From assembly GCA_963662175.1 (NCBI GenBank), contig OY759218.1, positions 18,008,480-18,072,479 of the forward strand: a DNA stretch of 64,000 bases, in the 5' to 3' direction. Positions 39,856 through 48,644 of the stretch are shown here, in pieces. This DNA is from Aradus depressus. Its lineage: Eukaryota; Arthropoda; Insecta; Hemiptera; Aradidae. Each line of letters opens with the position of its first letter. Position 1 is the first letter of the stretch. The notes beneath the pieces were generated by a model. That model ran no database searches. It was not told the origin of the DNA and worked only from the letters and a program-made list of their open reading frames with translations. The position numbers were made by a program, and so were the translations under genes.

Positions 39856-39888
<33 letters not shown>

Positions 39889-42800
39889 TCCACTTTCATA
39901 GGGGACTTGGTGTCGCAGCTTAGGTAATCTCAGGTAACCTGAGGATTGTATAAATATGACAACCTAAGAAACTTAAAAGACACTTTTCAACTTTGTGCTT
40001 AGCCGAAACTGGTACATTATATGTATAGATTTTTGTGGATAAGACAATTTTAAAGTTAAACAAATATTTTTTTAAATTTATTTTTATTAGCTTTCCACTG
40101 TATCGACACATATAGCAAAAAGGTATTCAGACTTCAACTAACAACCCTTTTTATAGTATCGGCAATGGCTATCAACCACTGTTAATGTTGGGTAATATAG
40201 GACATTACAACCTCTTTCTGATTCATGGTATGATTTGTACAAAGAAAGATTTTTAATCGCAAAACTTGTAATTCACTGATAGGACCGACGGGAGGATCAA
40301 AATTGTATTCTTTCGGATACATTATATGTTTTATATATGTATATTTTATTTATATTTGTTATTGTTATATTGTTTTTTTTTTTTCCTCCTTTCTTTATTT
40401 CACACATTGGGGCCTGAAGAAGAGACGTAAGAACGTCCCGAAATACCGTCATAATAAAGACACTTCCGAAAGAGTTATAAAAAATATTTATCCTAATTTT
40501 TATTCAATTAACAAAATGTATCTACTATATTTATTAGTATTATTATTTTTATATTCATATATTTTCAAGTATTTATTAATTAATATTTTATTAATTTAAT
40601 TTTTTTTTAAATAGTATTGTTATTACTAATCATAGATGTGTTAGACTCAAGTAGTTATAAATCTAATTTATAAGCTATCTTAATACATGCATTCTTATGT
40701 CGTATCCCATTACCATGTTTTGGTTTAACGGAAATAAATAAGTATTGTTATTATGTCAAGATTCTGTACAGAGGCAGTTATTCATATCATGTATCCGAAA
40801 GAATTTCCAATGTTAAAAGTGGCTATTGTCGATATTAGCGCTAACATGACGCTAGGTAAATACAGAAATCAAGGTTGAAATCATTATTCCGAAATTAACT
40901 AGTTGACTCTGTTAAGACTATAGCTTATAATGATATTTTTGGTCTTTACAACCTAGCAAATATACATTTCGGGAAAAGTTCTCATCAATATCATTCAATT
41001 ATTTGCTGATCTTTATTGTAATCAATTTTTTTCATTATATTGATCATATTTTTTATGCAGAATATTACATGGATCAACGGTTATAACAAAGAGAGCGACT
41101 CGAAAAATATGTTCTGCATAAAAAATATGATCAATGTAAGGAAAAAAAGTATCACAATAAAGATCAGCAAATAAATTAAAGATACTGTCGGAGTTTTCTT
41201 CCCCGAAACGTCTATTTGCTAGTTGTAAAGACCAAAAAAAATTTAGAGAATAATAAAGCTGTGAAAATATATATTATTATAAAATCAGAATCTTCTTACA
41301 TTTATTCTCCTTACACAACGCAAAAGTGACTTGTTATTGCCGACATTAACAGTAAAATGATGATTGTGTGACCCAAATATGAATTTTACAGTAAAATTTT
41401 TAATAAAGACGTACCTTTGAAATAGTCGATGTGCGCATAATGAACCTGCAGTACCAAATACTGTATCTGGGAGTCCCCACCTACATTGAAACCAACATCT
41501 TTAGGCAAAGTGAGTTTAGGAGCATCCCTCGCCCACGCATAAAGGATCTGCAACAAACCCAACAGTTTACCAGTTAGCCAGCTTTTACATTACAAACATG
41601 GGCATTCTTTCAATAGATTTATAATCAAATAATTTTGTTTATATTCGAGGCTGAATAAAACAAGGGTCAATCTGCAAAATTTAATGTTGTTGCAAACTTA
41701 ATTAAAATGTTGCACTCTTTCTGATGAAACAATAGCCAAGTGATCTGACTTATGGCCCGTGAAATATTCAAATCAAAATACAGCAAAAATCGTTTAAAAG
41801 AACACCGGTTGTAAAAACATATCGATTATAAGAACGAAATTACTAGTTCCCGGCCAGCTTTAATGCAACTTAATGTAAAAAATATCTGGTTATAAGAACA
41901 TCGTTAGTAAGAACGTATCGCTTTTAGTGACCTAAAGTTAATGGATTCTGAGAAAATAAACCTTTTATAAGAACTTCATGAGCAAACAAATCCCTCGAAA
42001 GAAGAGTTCAGACATAAAATATTCTACGAAAATAGTAATCAATTATTTTCATGGAATGTTTCCGTCGTTCTTTACATTATTTTCTGACTACACCATTCTC
42101 TCTCAGTTCTCTGCAGTTGTTCTAACAGGAAGGTGCAATGAGTGAAAAAAAAAAACGAAAAACCTTTACGGTGGAGGAAAAACTCCATATAATTTCTCGT
42201 TTGGAAAATGGATAAAAAAATGGAGCTTTGTCGAATGAACTAAAGCTGAGTCATGCAACCATTTCAAATATTTTTAAGAACCGTCAAAAATTAAAAGAAG
42301 AATTCGAAAACGATCGTACCAGCAGGAAAAAAATTCGTACAAGTTCTCATGACGATGTCGAAAAAGTTCTGTTGCAGTGGTTCAAGGTTCAAAGGAATGC
42401 CAACATTCCGATAAATGAACCAATTTTGCAAAACTGTTGTTACTAAATGCGGTTGCTAATTTCACCCCCTTAAAAGTAGTTCCAGAGGAAATAGGCTTCA
42501 ACTTTCAAAAAATGGATCGATAATTAAACAGAAAAAAATTGATTACCGGATATAGCAACTATCGGGTTTAAGAACCAAGTTCAGACTGTCCCTTGGATGT
42601 TCTTATAAACGATTTTTACTGTAGTTAGTTATGACTCAGGCCCGGGCCTAAACTATGAGATCATATCGCCTAGTACCAGAGCGCTCTTAAGTCATTCTGG
42701 TGGACATGAGCCAACTCTACTATGGGAGTCTGAAATTTTGCCTACCCAGGTTTATTCACCTAGAGTAGAAGTCAACGAGTAGCTAGTTCGGGACCATCGC

Positions 42801-45800
42801 TTAACGTACTATCTAAAGGACGGCATGCTCAAGAATTTTTCACCTTCCAGATAAAAAAACCCTATAGGCTCCGGCCGGGTTTCGAACCCGCGATCTTGAG
42901 CTCAATAAGCTAGTAGCACGCTACCTCTGAGCTGCCGGCATCCTCTCAAATCAAAATTGAAACTCCACTACCTCATATGATTCTACGAAAGGGCCATGTC
43001 AAATACACTAATTGAATTTCAATGAGGGTGCTAGAAATTAGTTTTATAAATATAACGGTATTCATACATCGATGTAACAATATCAATACATCGGTCATCA
43101 TATATTGCTATTTTCTTTTCAAAATTTATTATCATACGCATCTAGGAATGTAAATAACAAAACATATGCTTATATGATCACCTGAGATTTTTTTTTACAG
43201 GGGTTGTAAGAGTTGCCCTTTTTCTCAGCGCTTACCATTTCACCACAATTCCTGAAACAAAATAGAATGAAAAAAAGTAATTTGAGAAACAAAACACATT
43301 TTATCATGAAATCAACCTATAAAAATACTAAGAGCTCAACTAATTGTAACATAAATACCAGAGGGTAAATATTGTATTCCTTCGGATACATTATAAGAAA
43401 AGATCAAATCATACAGTAAGTTTATTCAATGGGAGGCCCATATGGAAGTATAGACTTAGCAGCAAACTTTATAGGCCCGCCCTTTTTTCGTTTTATTAAA
43501 GAAAAATTATTTAAATTCTAACCAATTGTACAAACATGAATTTATGTTTATGTGCAAATTGGAATAAATTTTGTTTTTAAAACTGGAATTGGAGGGGCCA
43601 GAATATTCGCGGCCCCATACGGATTATCTCTATAAGTTAAATAATAAAAATTAACAATGAAATTGGAATAATAATCGCCTCAATTATATAATTTGTTTAC
43701 TCACCAGACTGAAATAGTGCTTCCAGGAACTAAGCAACCATAGAGAAGCATGTGATGCACCGTGTTCATGCTAGCATTGGGTTCGAATCCAACTGCAAAC
43801 ATCAAATACACAATTACAGAGTGGTGCCCTACAGGGATATGGCTCAAGTAAATATCCAGTGGGTAGGGCCTTTACCCCTTCCTTGAGTAAATGTCTGGCT
43901 ATTTACGAAATTAATAATATTTTTGAAGTAATTTATTTTTTAACCACAAAACATTTTACTTCAAATTGATGAATACCAAAATACTAATTTAACAAATTCG
44001 GAATATTGTTAAAGCCTAATTCACTTTTATTTCTTAATATTTTCATTAGTAAACTAAGTTTTCGTTAGCAACTAGATTTGTCATTTCTTCATGTTATTTC
44101 TAGAGCTTTAGTTAATAAGTTTATAATGCTTGTGCCATCACTTCATAATTTTTCACCTACTTCTGTAATATTTGAAAAATAAACTAGCTTACCAGAACAT
44201 TTAAACAAATATATATCTTATATTTATTAAGATTACAAATAAGACAAACCAAGAAATAATCTTTAGAATAAATTAAGCGCAATATAACCTAGTAAATAAG
44301 AAAATTATTTTTCAATAGAATCAATTCAGAATAAACATTGAATACAATTATGAAGAAACTTAATTATTATATTGTAATGCCGAAACTGACCGAAACGTTT
44401 TGTGAAATAGACAATATTGGAAAATAAGTTTGTTGTATTTATTAGAAGGTTCCACAATACGTTCGCTTTTCTCAATTTAGAAGTATTTCGTTAATTTTAA
44501 TTAACTAAAAAAACATCATACATGTAGTTCACGAAGAGGTATGGAAATTTGAACCCAGAATCTCCACGTTACAGCGAAAGATTAAGGATGCAATGAGACC
44601 AACTTCACTTGTAAATAATAAAAATGACTTACGAATGAAGTAATTTTTCGTAAAGTTGACTCTGACAGGTGTGCATAGGTATAAATCTTCCTGAAATATT
44701 AATTATTATTATTAAATTATTAAGCCAATGTGTAATGTTATGTGTCTTATGGCTGATGCTGCAGAGACCAAATATAAATTTAGGATGTTGAATCTAATGG
44801 TAAAGTTTTCACAAGAGCAGAAAAACAGTTAGGCCCAGTTTCACCATCTCTGATTAAAGAACTTAATGTCGCTTAGTTGCTTTTAATCAGAGGAAAGTGT
44901 ACCACTATTATTTTGATCATGTATAAAGTAACTGTAGGGCTGCATGAACTTGTTTTACGATAACTCTGTCATCATCAGATGAGAAGATCTTGTCGATTTA
45001 ATAGACAGAATGCCGCGGAGTGATAAAAACACAATCTGAGCCTGATAATGAATACAAATTTTCGTTGACAATTTCCATAAAAAAAGACACCGTTGACACT
45101 CGGCTCTTCGAAACACAAAGAATTGGAACATGTTAAAAGGAAGGCATGTACATTTTTTACCTTTAGTGTATCCAAATAATTTCCTGAAATTTCATTTAAA
45201 TTTCTGATAACTTCCTCTTCTTTTTGAAGCCTGAGAAAATAATATGAATTTTTAATATAATGTTTTGTCCATTGTATGGCAGGAACTCTGAAGTTTGAGC
45301 ATCGCGATACCAAAAAACTATTTTGTTAATATGCAATTCTTACAAATATCTATATACAAAATGCGTTCATCTTATTGTCTAATTGCACGAAACAAATTGA
45401 AATTCCACTACCTCATAAGAGAGGGACATGAAAAAAAAAACCTAATTTAATTTCATCATTTTCATGTTTATATTAACAATTTTTTTCATATTTTCAACCC
45501 AGCAAACCACTCCTGAAATTTGATTGAAATACCCTGTATTAAACAGCCAACAATATGTAACAATCACAGAGAGGTGCGAATGGGGTTTATATGTCAGTGG
45601 AGATAAGGCCACATATGTTATTCATTGTACTTTTTATCATTGTACTTATAGCGAAATGAGGGTGTGAGGTGAAGTGTTGCAATTGTACGATGAGAATCGA
45701 AGAACTACGACAAAAAAAGGATTTAAAAAAGTATTATTGTACTAAATTATTATCTCTATCAGCTAATCAAATAAGACCTTTTTCTCTGTTCCGTTGAACT

Positions 45801-47265
45801 TGGTCGACCGATACTCACATTCCAGGGAAACGTAATGCATTGCACTAGTAGTATGAGCGAGAAATGTTTTTTTTCTTTAGTTAAAAGTCACTAATCAGCG
45901 GTACTGAGGCCCTTGCCCATACCCCGCTGAAGATAGAAAATCTAAAAATGAAATGACATGCAACTGTGATATAAGTAGGACTGAAAGTCTATCATGTCCA
46001 TGGAATATGAGCTCGGGACACCTACTTTGCTCTGGTCCCAACATTGGAATTTACCAGAGATTGGCTTCCTGCGCAGGACCCAGTAACCACAACCACTGCG
46101 AATCCAATCTCGGTGGTGCCGCTTGGGAGCAACCACTCTCATAGTAACATTTTGCTAAGGGTGTAAGCAGTCCTTACGATCCAGAATGGGGACTAACCCA
46201 GGATGACAAGCAGTGAGCATCCCTACGCTGTTTTCCACCTAGTAATGACAACCACTGCGAATCCAATCTTGGTGGTGCCGCTAGGGAGCAACCACTCTCA
46301 TAGTAACATTTTGCTAAGAGTGTATCTCATAGTAACATATTGCTAAGGGTGTAAACAGCCCTTACGATTCAGAATGGGAACTGAACCAGCATGCAGTCCC
46401 CATCCCTACGGTCTTCCACCTACAGGTTTAGCGGAAGGGGAATGGCCAGCTTAACATAAAGACAGATGATCTACGTACCATTATGTAAAGCGTCTTAGGA
46501 CGAGGATGATCAAACTATGTCCCGAGCGGCTAAATATTCACACCTAAGCTTGTATCACATTCACCGCTTCTATCCAAACATATGTAGTCAAACTGCTACT
46601 TAAAACTTGATTAAACCAATTGACTAGTTCAAGACACGCTGAATCTTCTGGTAGTTTCAAACTCGGCATATCTATATTTAATGATTTTTTAAAAAAGTTC
46701 CAGAACATAGTGGACAATGTATTTTAGGTTACACACTTTATCTCCTATTGTGCAAGTGCCGCTTAAATCAAGTGAAAATGGAAGAGTATACTTAAAAAAT
46801 TATGCACCGGATTTAGACCCTGTATTCATGAAATTGGTGCAAGGTGCATATAAATTCCTGAATTACATTTACCCCCATTTTTATCGGAATCACACTGACT
46901 GACTCTTTGTTTAAAATAACTAGGAGCTATAAAGTAACATATGTACATTAAAAAAACTATATTACATTTCGTCTTAAGAGCACCGGCCTCATCAAATACT
47001 AAAAATTGACTATTAAAAGGGAATACAAAATTGATTTATAGGGTTTAAAAATTAACATGGTTAATATTTCTAGCATCATTTTAAATTGTAATAAAAGATA
47101 AACAATAAAACTAAATAAGATAACATTTAGGAATTTGGGATTACTTACAACATTTGGCTGAACGTGAGGCATAAGCAGAGGATATTTTTCAATTTTTAAA
47201 CATAAATAAGCATTGACAAAAGCTAAACACAGTAAAACTTTCGTTAACATATTGTATTCTGTCAA
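25998..47265 (-). CDS. Phm: Peptidylglycine alpha-hydroxylating monooxygenase (PHM), complete, 10 exons
   Basis: Secretory-granule copper monooxygenase that hydroxylates C-terminal glycine of peptide hormones, the first half of alpha-amidation. Ten exons sum to 1023 bp (340 codons plus TGA), and every junction keeps frame. Residues 1-20 form a signal peptide. Copper ligands, by alignment to rat PHM: His71, His72 (TVHHMLLYGC) and His147 (LQVHYAHID) for one copper; His216 and His218 (RTHTHQLG) and Met292 (NEMCNYYIMYW) for the other. Eight cysteines (45, 78, 90, 106, 200, 272, 293, 312) match four of the five rat disulfides. The fifth is absent (Ser at TDSSG). Length and the lack of a lyase domain fit the separate PHM/PAL genes of arthropods. 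Introns are full of transposons, but no exon is damaged. Confidence 0.96.
26728..26834. repeat. Foldback repeat in PHM intron 9
   Basis: AATAAAGAAAAACGTATG, then TTTAAAAAAAATATTGTC, is mirrored by GACAATATTTTTTTAAAAAC and GTACGTTTTTCTTTATT. The arms are about 36 bp with a 33-bp loop. Confidence 0.8.
27180..27295. repeat. Small dispersed repeat in PHM intron 9
   Basis: Shares GATTGTGAAACACTTAATAA and TTTAACATTTTTGC with 15565-15605. It also ends in a splice-like CAG-GTAGTA on the minus strand, which made it look like an exon. Confidence 0.5.
27455..27562 (-). repeat. tRNA-like SINE head in PHM intron 9
   Basis: The minus strand has GCGTTGCTGAGTGGTTAGAA (box A of the GCTGAGTGG type) followed by TGGCTATGAAGCTGATGTGG. 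No proper box B or acceptor stem is visible. Confidence 0.5.
27649..27698 (-). CDS. Phm: PHM exon 9 (50-bp small exon)
   Basis: Found by the expected AARC motif: AARCTMESHRHVTTYVG, between TTCTAG and GTTAGT. Phase 0 in, two bases (GG) out, as needed by exons 8 and 10. Cys272 is the half-cystine of the second domain. The right edge could be off by one base. Confidence 0.92.
27750..29217. other. PHM intron 8, part
   Basis: AT-rich intronic DNA without recognisable coding or repeat units. Confidence 0.4.
29218..29424 (+). repeat. 5' LTR (207 bp)
   Basis: Begins TGTAGCGTTCGTATTCGGAT and ends GACGAGGGTAAA. Carries ACTGAATAAATG, a possible polyadenylation signal region, and TATATATATTTTTC. Confidence 0.96.
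29426..29443 (+). other. Primer-binding site, tRNA-Trp type
   Basis: TGGTGACCCCGACGTGAT, one base after the LTR, is complementary to the 3' end of tRNA-Trp including CCA, as in CsRn1/Kabuki elements. Confidence 0.85.
29503..30304 (+). pseudogene. gag: gag, one frameshift
   Basis: Capsid-like N-terminal half opens at an ATG (29503) with the PPFWKPDPELWFCQVEAVF segment typical of these Gag proteins. The frame breaks at an 8-A run (29721-29728), where one extra A ends the first frame at 29748. The rest continues in a second frame through IQQLLEGKQLGDEKPS, LWLCALPPN and LAEVADRI. A basic stretch then leads to the knuckle CFYHYKFRERAKKCESPC (C-x2-H-x9-C-x3-C), and the frame stops at 30304. The poly-A slip could be mutation or assembly error. 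Programmed slippage seems less likely because it lies in mid capsid. Confidence 0.9.
30268..33428 (+). pseudogene. pol: pol: protease, RT, RNase H, integrase; TGA and frameshift
   Basis: Overlaps gag by 37 bp in the -1 frame, consistent with frameshift expression. Protease FLVDTGAAIS (Asp 44); RT with FTKLDLVRAYFQIPV and YLDDILVAS (residues 340-348); RNase H with LACDASG and TDHKPL; integrase HHCC region HLGVRATRK to CVACQKAK; DD35E acids at about residues 746, 805 and 841 (LDIVG, TTDQG, NGCVE). A TGA directly follows the catalytic Glu, most simply a CGA Arg codon changed by C-to-T. The frame continues to about 33033 and then shifts once more near 33025. The C-terminal segment (PYTGPYRV, IDxLKP-like) ends at TGA one base before the 3' LTR. 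Confidence 0.95.
33415..33425 (+). other. Polypurine tract
   Basis: GGGGGGAAG, close before the 3' LTR, is the expected plus-strand primer. It overlaps the last pol codons. Confidence 0.75.
33429..33635 (+). repeat. 3' LTR (207 bp)
   Basis: Same limits as the 5' LTR, with five substitutions. It is followed by AGGT (33636-33639), matching the AGGT before the 5' LTR (29214-29217). Confidence 0.96.
33662..33696. repeat. Poly-C then poly-A tract
   Basis: About 16 C followed by about 14 A, in PHM intron 8 just right of the retrotransposon. Confidence 0.9.
33705..33905 (-). repeat. tRNA-SINE body fragment
   Basis: GTGACTCATGCCCGGGCTTT through GGGACCATTGCTTAACGTCC. The head is missing. Confidence 0.75.
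34109..34251 (-). CDS. Phm: PHM exon 8
   Basis: 143 bp between GTGTCCAG and GTAAGA. Reads GKVVSGYRVRNESGENEW, TLLGKKNPLLPEMFYPV and SITVKKNDIL. The KVVSGYRVR motif is nearly invariant in PHM. Confidence 0.97.
34425..34560 (-). repeat. tRNA-derived SINE (second family)
   Basis: The minus strand reads TAGAGTGTCCGCCTAGAGAG, GGGAGTTCGAATCCAGTGG (box B) and then a unique body to about 34430. The box A region is truncated at the AT repeat. It differs from the main SINE family. Confidence 0.65.
34620..34870 (-). repeat. Dispersed hairpin-ended repeat, inverted copy
   Basis: The minus strand carries AATGGAATGAATATATCGAT, AAATGTAGTATCG-like and TAAACTCCAAAACATTAATG blocks of the family seen first at 4445-5260. 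Confidence 0.5.
35051..35196 (-). CDS. Phm: PHM exon 7 (His-x-His copper ligands)
   Basis: 146 bp between TTTTAG and GTAATT. Reads MPKLAGVLLLGTGGWIPPFS, VEHMETSCKIEEDKVLHPFA and FRTHTHQL. His216 and His218 bind the substrate-side copper. Confidence 0.97.
35267..35388. repeat. Near-perfect palindrome, arms about 57 bp
   Basis: ATTTCACAGGTTGTCAAATA to CTTTTATTAGAAG-like left arm, mirrored on the right with one evident mismatch. The loop is only a few bases (GCACCTA). It lies about 70 bp upstream of PHM exon 7. Confidence 0.93.
35390..36585. other. PHM intron 6, part
   Basis: AT-rich, nothing recognised. Confidence 0.4.
36588..36920 (+). mobile_element. Helitron-like 3' end (non-autonomous)
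   Basis: The right end TCTCCGGGCGAAGCCGGGTA then ACCTGCTAT has the short CCGG hairpin followed by CTnn-type termination common to Helitrons. Preceded by TTTGATGAAATTTCATATGG-type sequence. The start is not determined. Confidence 0.5.
37019..37067 (-). CDS. Phm: PHM exon 6 (49 bp)
   Basis: Between TTTTCCAG and GTAAGT. Reads DGKTDSSGINLYYTKKQ with split codons at both ends. It lacks the Cys found here in vertebrate PHM. Confidence 0.95.
37145..37325 (-). repeat. tRNA-SINE body fragment
   Basis: TGACTCATGCCCGGGCTTTA to GAGTACCTGACATCGTACAG. The head is missing. Confidence 0.8.
37490..37555 (-). repeat. Hammerhead-like repeat, family C
   Basis: The minus strand reads GCTGACGATGGCCTAAATCG, CAACGGTACACTTTATG and TGCGGAATTAGACA. 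It is related to 39985-40035 (GCCGAAACTGGTACATTATA) and 51480-51530, which keep the GCCGAAAC part lost here. Confidence 0.5.
37586..38353 (-). mobile_element. mariner element, internally deleted (768 bp)
   Basis: Inverted repeats of about 30 bp (CGAGGGACGTTCAATAATTA...), flanked by TA at both ends. The minus strand encodes decayed mariner transposase: WDRRSV/DIHRSGRPVEVST in the N-terminal DNA-binding part, LLHDNSRP, then DLAPSDLHLFGPLKEFL and STKFEDSEVVTKAVHK, with stops and frameshifts. The middle of the gene, with the first catalytic Asp, is missing; the expected full length is about 1.3 kb. Confidence 0.92.
39145..39545 (+). repeat. Diverged direct repeat, about 230-bp period
   Basis: CTGAGAAAACGTGAAATAAC, GAATAGGCAGACG and ATATGAAGTTTG at 39148-39235 recur as CTGAGAAAATATGAAATAAC and so on at about 39379-39480. 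Both are followed by CAGACA-rich ends. Confidence 0.65.
39677..39701 (+). repeat. G homopolymer (25 G)
   Basis: Uninterrupted run of 25 G in PHM intron 5. Confidence 0.95.
39858..39886 (+). repeat. C homopolymer (29 C)
   Basis: Uninterrupted run of 29 C, about 155 bp right of the G run. Confidence 0.95.
40405..40475 (+). repeat. Hammerhead-like repeat, family B
   Basis: CTGAAGA (40414-40420), then GACGT-AAGA-ACGTC stem-loop, then GAAA (40440-40443) and TACCGTCATAATAAAGACAC. It is the best-kept family B core in the window. Confidence 0.6.
40936..41250. repeat. Foldback element in PHM intron 5
   Basis: Left arm GGTCTTTACAACCTAGCAAA, TTATTTGCTGATCTTTATTG and TTGATCATATTTTTTATGCA. The right arm carries the inverse of all three, in reverse order. 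The arms are about 120 bp with indels. Centre about 41066-41105. Confidence 0.88.
41415..41547 (-). CDS. Phm: PHM exon 5 (His147 ligand)
   Basis: 133 bp between TTGTTGCAG and GTACGT. Reads ILYAWARDAPKLTLPKDVGF, NVGGDSQIQYLVLQVHYAHI and DYFK. YAWARDAPKL and LQVHYAHID are arthropod-like PHM blocks. Confidence 0.97.
41781..42621 (+). mobile_element. Tigger/pogo element with CENP-B-type transposase start, deleted (841 bp)
   Basis: Ends: CAGCAAAAATCGTTT and its inverse ending AAACGATTTTTACTG, with TA on both sides. Starting at 42138 the + strand reads KRKTFTVEEKLHIISRLENG, a stop, then LKLSHATISNIFKNRQKLK. This is the CENP-B/Tigger helix-turn-helix. The catalytic DDD domain is absent. It lies in PHM intron 4. 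Confidence 0.88.
42625..42945 (-). repeat. tRNA-SINE copy, nearly complete
   Basis: Abuts the Tigger end. Body GACTCAGGCCCGGGCCTAAA and on to a head with box B (minus strand) GGGTTCGAAACCCGGCC and a degraded box A (GCAGCTCAGAGG). Confidence 0.85.
43182..43251 (-). CDS. Phm: PHM exon 4
   Basis: 70 bp between GTTTCAG and GTGATC. Reads WNCGEMVSAEKKGNSYNPC and KKKSQ, with Cys90 and Cys106. The first codon, Trp, is split with exon 3. Confidence 0.94.
43705..43792 (-). CDS. Phm: PHM exon 3 (HHM copper motif)
   Basis: 88 bp between GTTTGCAG and GTGAGT. Reads GFEPNASMNTVHHMLLYGC and LVPGSTISV. His71 and His72 bind the first copper. Confidence 0.97.
43793..44632. other. PHM intron 2
   Basis: AT-rich. 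The only note is a degenerate tRNA-like box B on the minus strand near 44540-44560 (TTCTGGGTTCAAATTTCC). Confidence 0.4.
44633..44690 (-). CDS. Phm: PHM exon 2
   Basis: 58 bp between ATTTCAG and GTAAGT. Reads EDLYLCTPVRVNFTKNYFI, with Cys45 of the YLC motif. Confidence 0.95.
44691..47148. other. PHM intron 1
   Basis: Mostly AT-rich. Holds the tandem duplication at 45960-46440. No coding exon is seen. A 112-codon minus frame at 44975-45313 has no recognisable motif. Confidence 0.5.
45960..46440 (+). repeat. Tandem partial duplications, about 160-bp period
   Basis: ACAACCACTGCGAATCCAAT, GGTGGTGCCGCT, GGAGCAACCACTCTCATAG and TTGCTAAGGGTGTAA recur around 46090-46160 and 46250-46320. The last block is present a third time (46325-46355). 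GC-richer than the surroundings, origin unknown. Confidence 0.8.
47149..47265 (-). CDS. Phm: PHM exon 1 (signal peptide, start)
   Basis: 117 bp from ATG to GTAAGT. Residues 1-20 are a signal peptide, with hydrophobic core VLLCLAFVNA; mature sequence KIEKYPLLMPHVQPNV leads directly into EDLYLC of exon 2. A second ATG (codon 6) could also serve. Confidence 0.93.
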
Positions 47266-47883
47266 GTTATGCTAGCTGATCAATGTAAAGGAATGATATG
47301 CAACTATCGATGGTACAGTTCTATCGATATTTTGGTCATAACTGCAGCTTGGAAAAATACACTTTTTTTTTTTCTCGGGAAGGAAAATCCCCAAAAACGT
47401 TGATTAATGAAAAGGGGATTTGATCATTTTTGAAAAACAAAATCAATCAATTGAGATCAGGTTACACAATGAAGAGTTTCATAGATGAATAACATTAACA
47501 ACTGTAATTTTAGCTTAATTCCTGTTTTAACTTTAGTATTTTTAAATGAATTAATTTTTTTAATGCCCTTCCACACTTTTTGAAGACAATAGAAACAATA
47601 AAAGAAATTAAACTTCAACTAAAAATGTTTATGATATAAGAAGCAGAAACCTTGTATCCGGAAACGGATTTTTTTTTTTCTGATTGTTCAAAAATAATAA
47701 AAAATCGTGTTTCATATAGAAAAACATTATTTGATACTATAATTTTTATTCTCTTGGCAGATTTCCTCAAGTATCCTGTGTCGAATCTACTTTTTGTTTT
47801 AAATTTTCATTACTAATGTCACTATTTTTTATTCACTATATATACCTACTAATTTGTTTGATTTCATTTCTATTGGTTTATTT

Positions 47884-47885
<2 letters not shown>
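47266..47885. other. Upstream of PHM
   Basis: Presumed 5' flank or untranslated region of PHM. No promoter element could be fixed by eye. Confidence 0.3.

Positions 47886-47918
<33 letters not shown>
47886..47918. repeat. (TA)n microsatellite
   Basis: About 16 TA units. Confidence 0.9.
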
Positions 47919-47919
<1 letters not shown>

Positions 47920-47934
47920 TGGACTGGTGTTTTA

Positions 47935-48290
47935 GGACCTAGGGACCTAAGCATCCAATGCTCTCTGGAAGCGCTGTGCATTCACCTTATTTTGTTACCT
48001 GTTTGTTCATTCTACCTAAACTAAGTCCATCATGAAAGACCCAGTCTCCTATTTTCCTGAATGAACCTGAGAATGCTCCCATGGTCCAATTTTCTAAAGT
48101 CCTCTGTGATTACATATTTGCCAAAAATGTGGAATGTCCGTGCATACCACCCAGGAAGTGTGCGCCGTCTCGTCTTCTCCACAGATGGGACTGTCCTTGA
48201 CTCTTACAGTGTGTAGGTGTCTATTGAACGCACCGTGTCCAGTGAGAACTCCAGTTAGTTGCCGAATATATAAATTATTTTTCTTTCTTT
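47935..48290 (-). mobile_element. LINE C-terminal fragment (R1/CR1-like)
   Basis: The minus strand reads QLTGVLTGHGAFNRHLHTVR, then PICGEDETAHTSWVVCTDI. TGHGxFNxxLH and a CxxC...H...C zinc-type ending are characteristic of R1-like LINE proteins. 5'-truncated. Confidence 0.65.
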
Positions 48291-48644
48291 TCAAAGTACA
48301 AGTTAGATGTGAGCGTGCGACCGTGTTATTCAGCTAATTACTGTTTTGTGTTATGAATATTGAGTGAACAAACTGTTTCCAAACGAATTAGTAGATGTCT
48401 TTTTTTTTTGTTCTACCCACCTTTTATTATTTAACTTATTATTTTGTCAAAATGGTTGATTGCAGTTTTACTTGTCATATCACACAAAATATATTGAAAG
48501 AAAATTATAATTTAATTTAAATTATATATCTTTTTTCAAAACGTTTATTAAGAAATAATAGGTAACCCTAATCATATTTTTATCCATTTGAACTTTGAGA
48601 GCTTAAATTTCTCATAATATTAAATATTTCTCATATATTATACA

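Noticed and set aside
43770..43785. Box-B-like GGGTTCGAATCC on the plus strand
   Set aside because: It is the complement of PHM exon 3 coding for GFEPN, so a coincidence.
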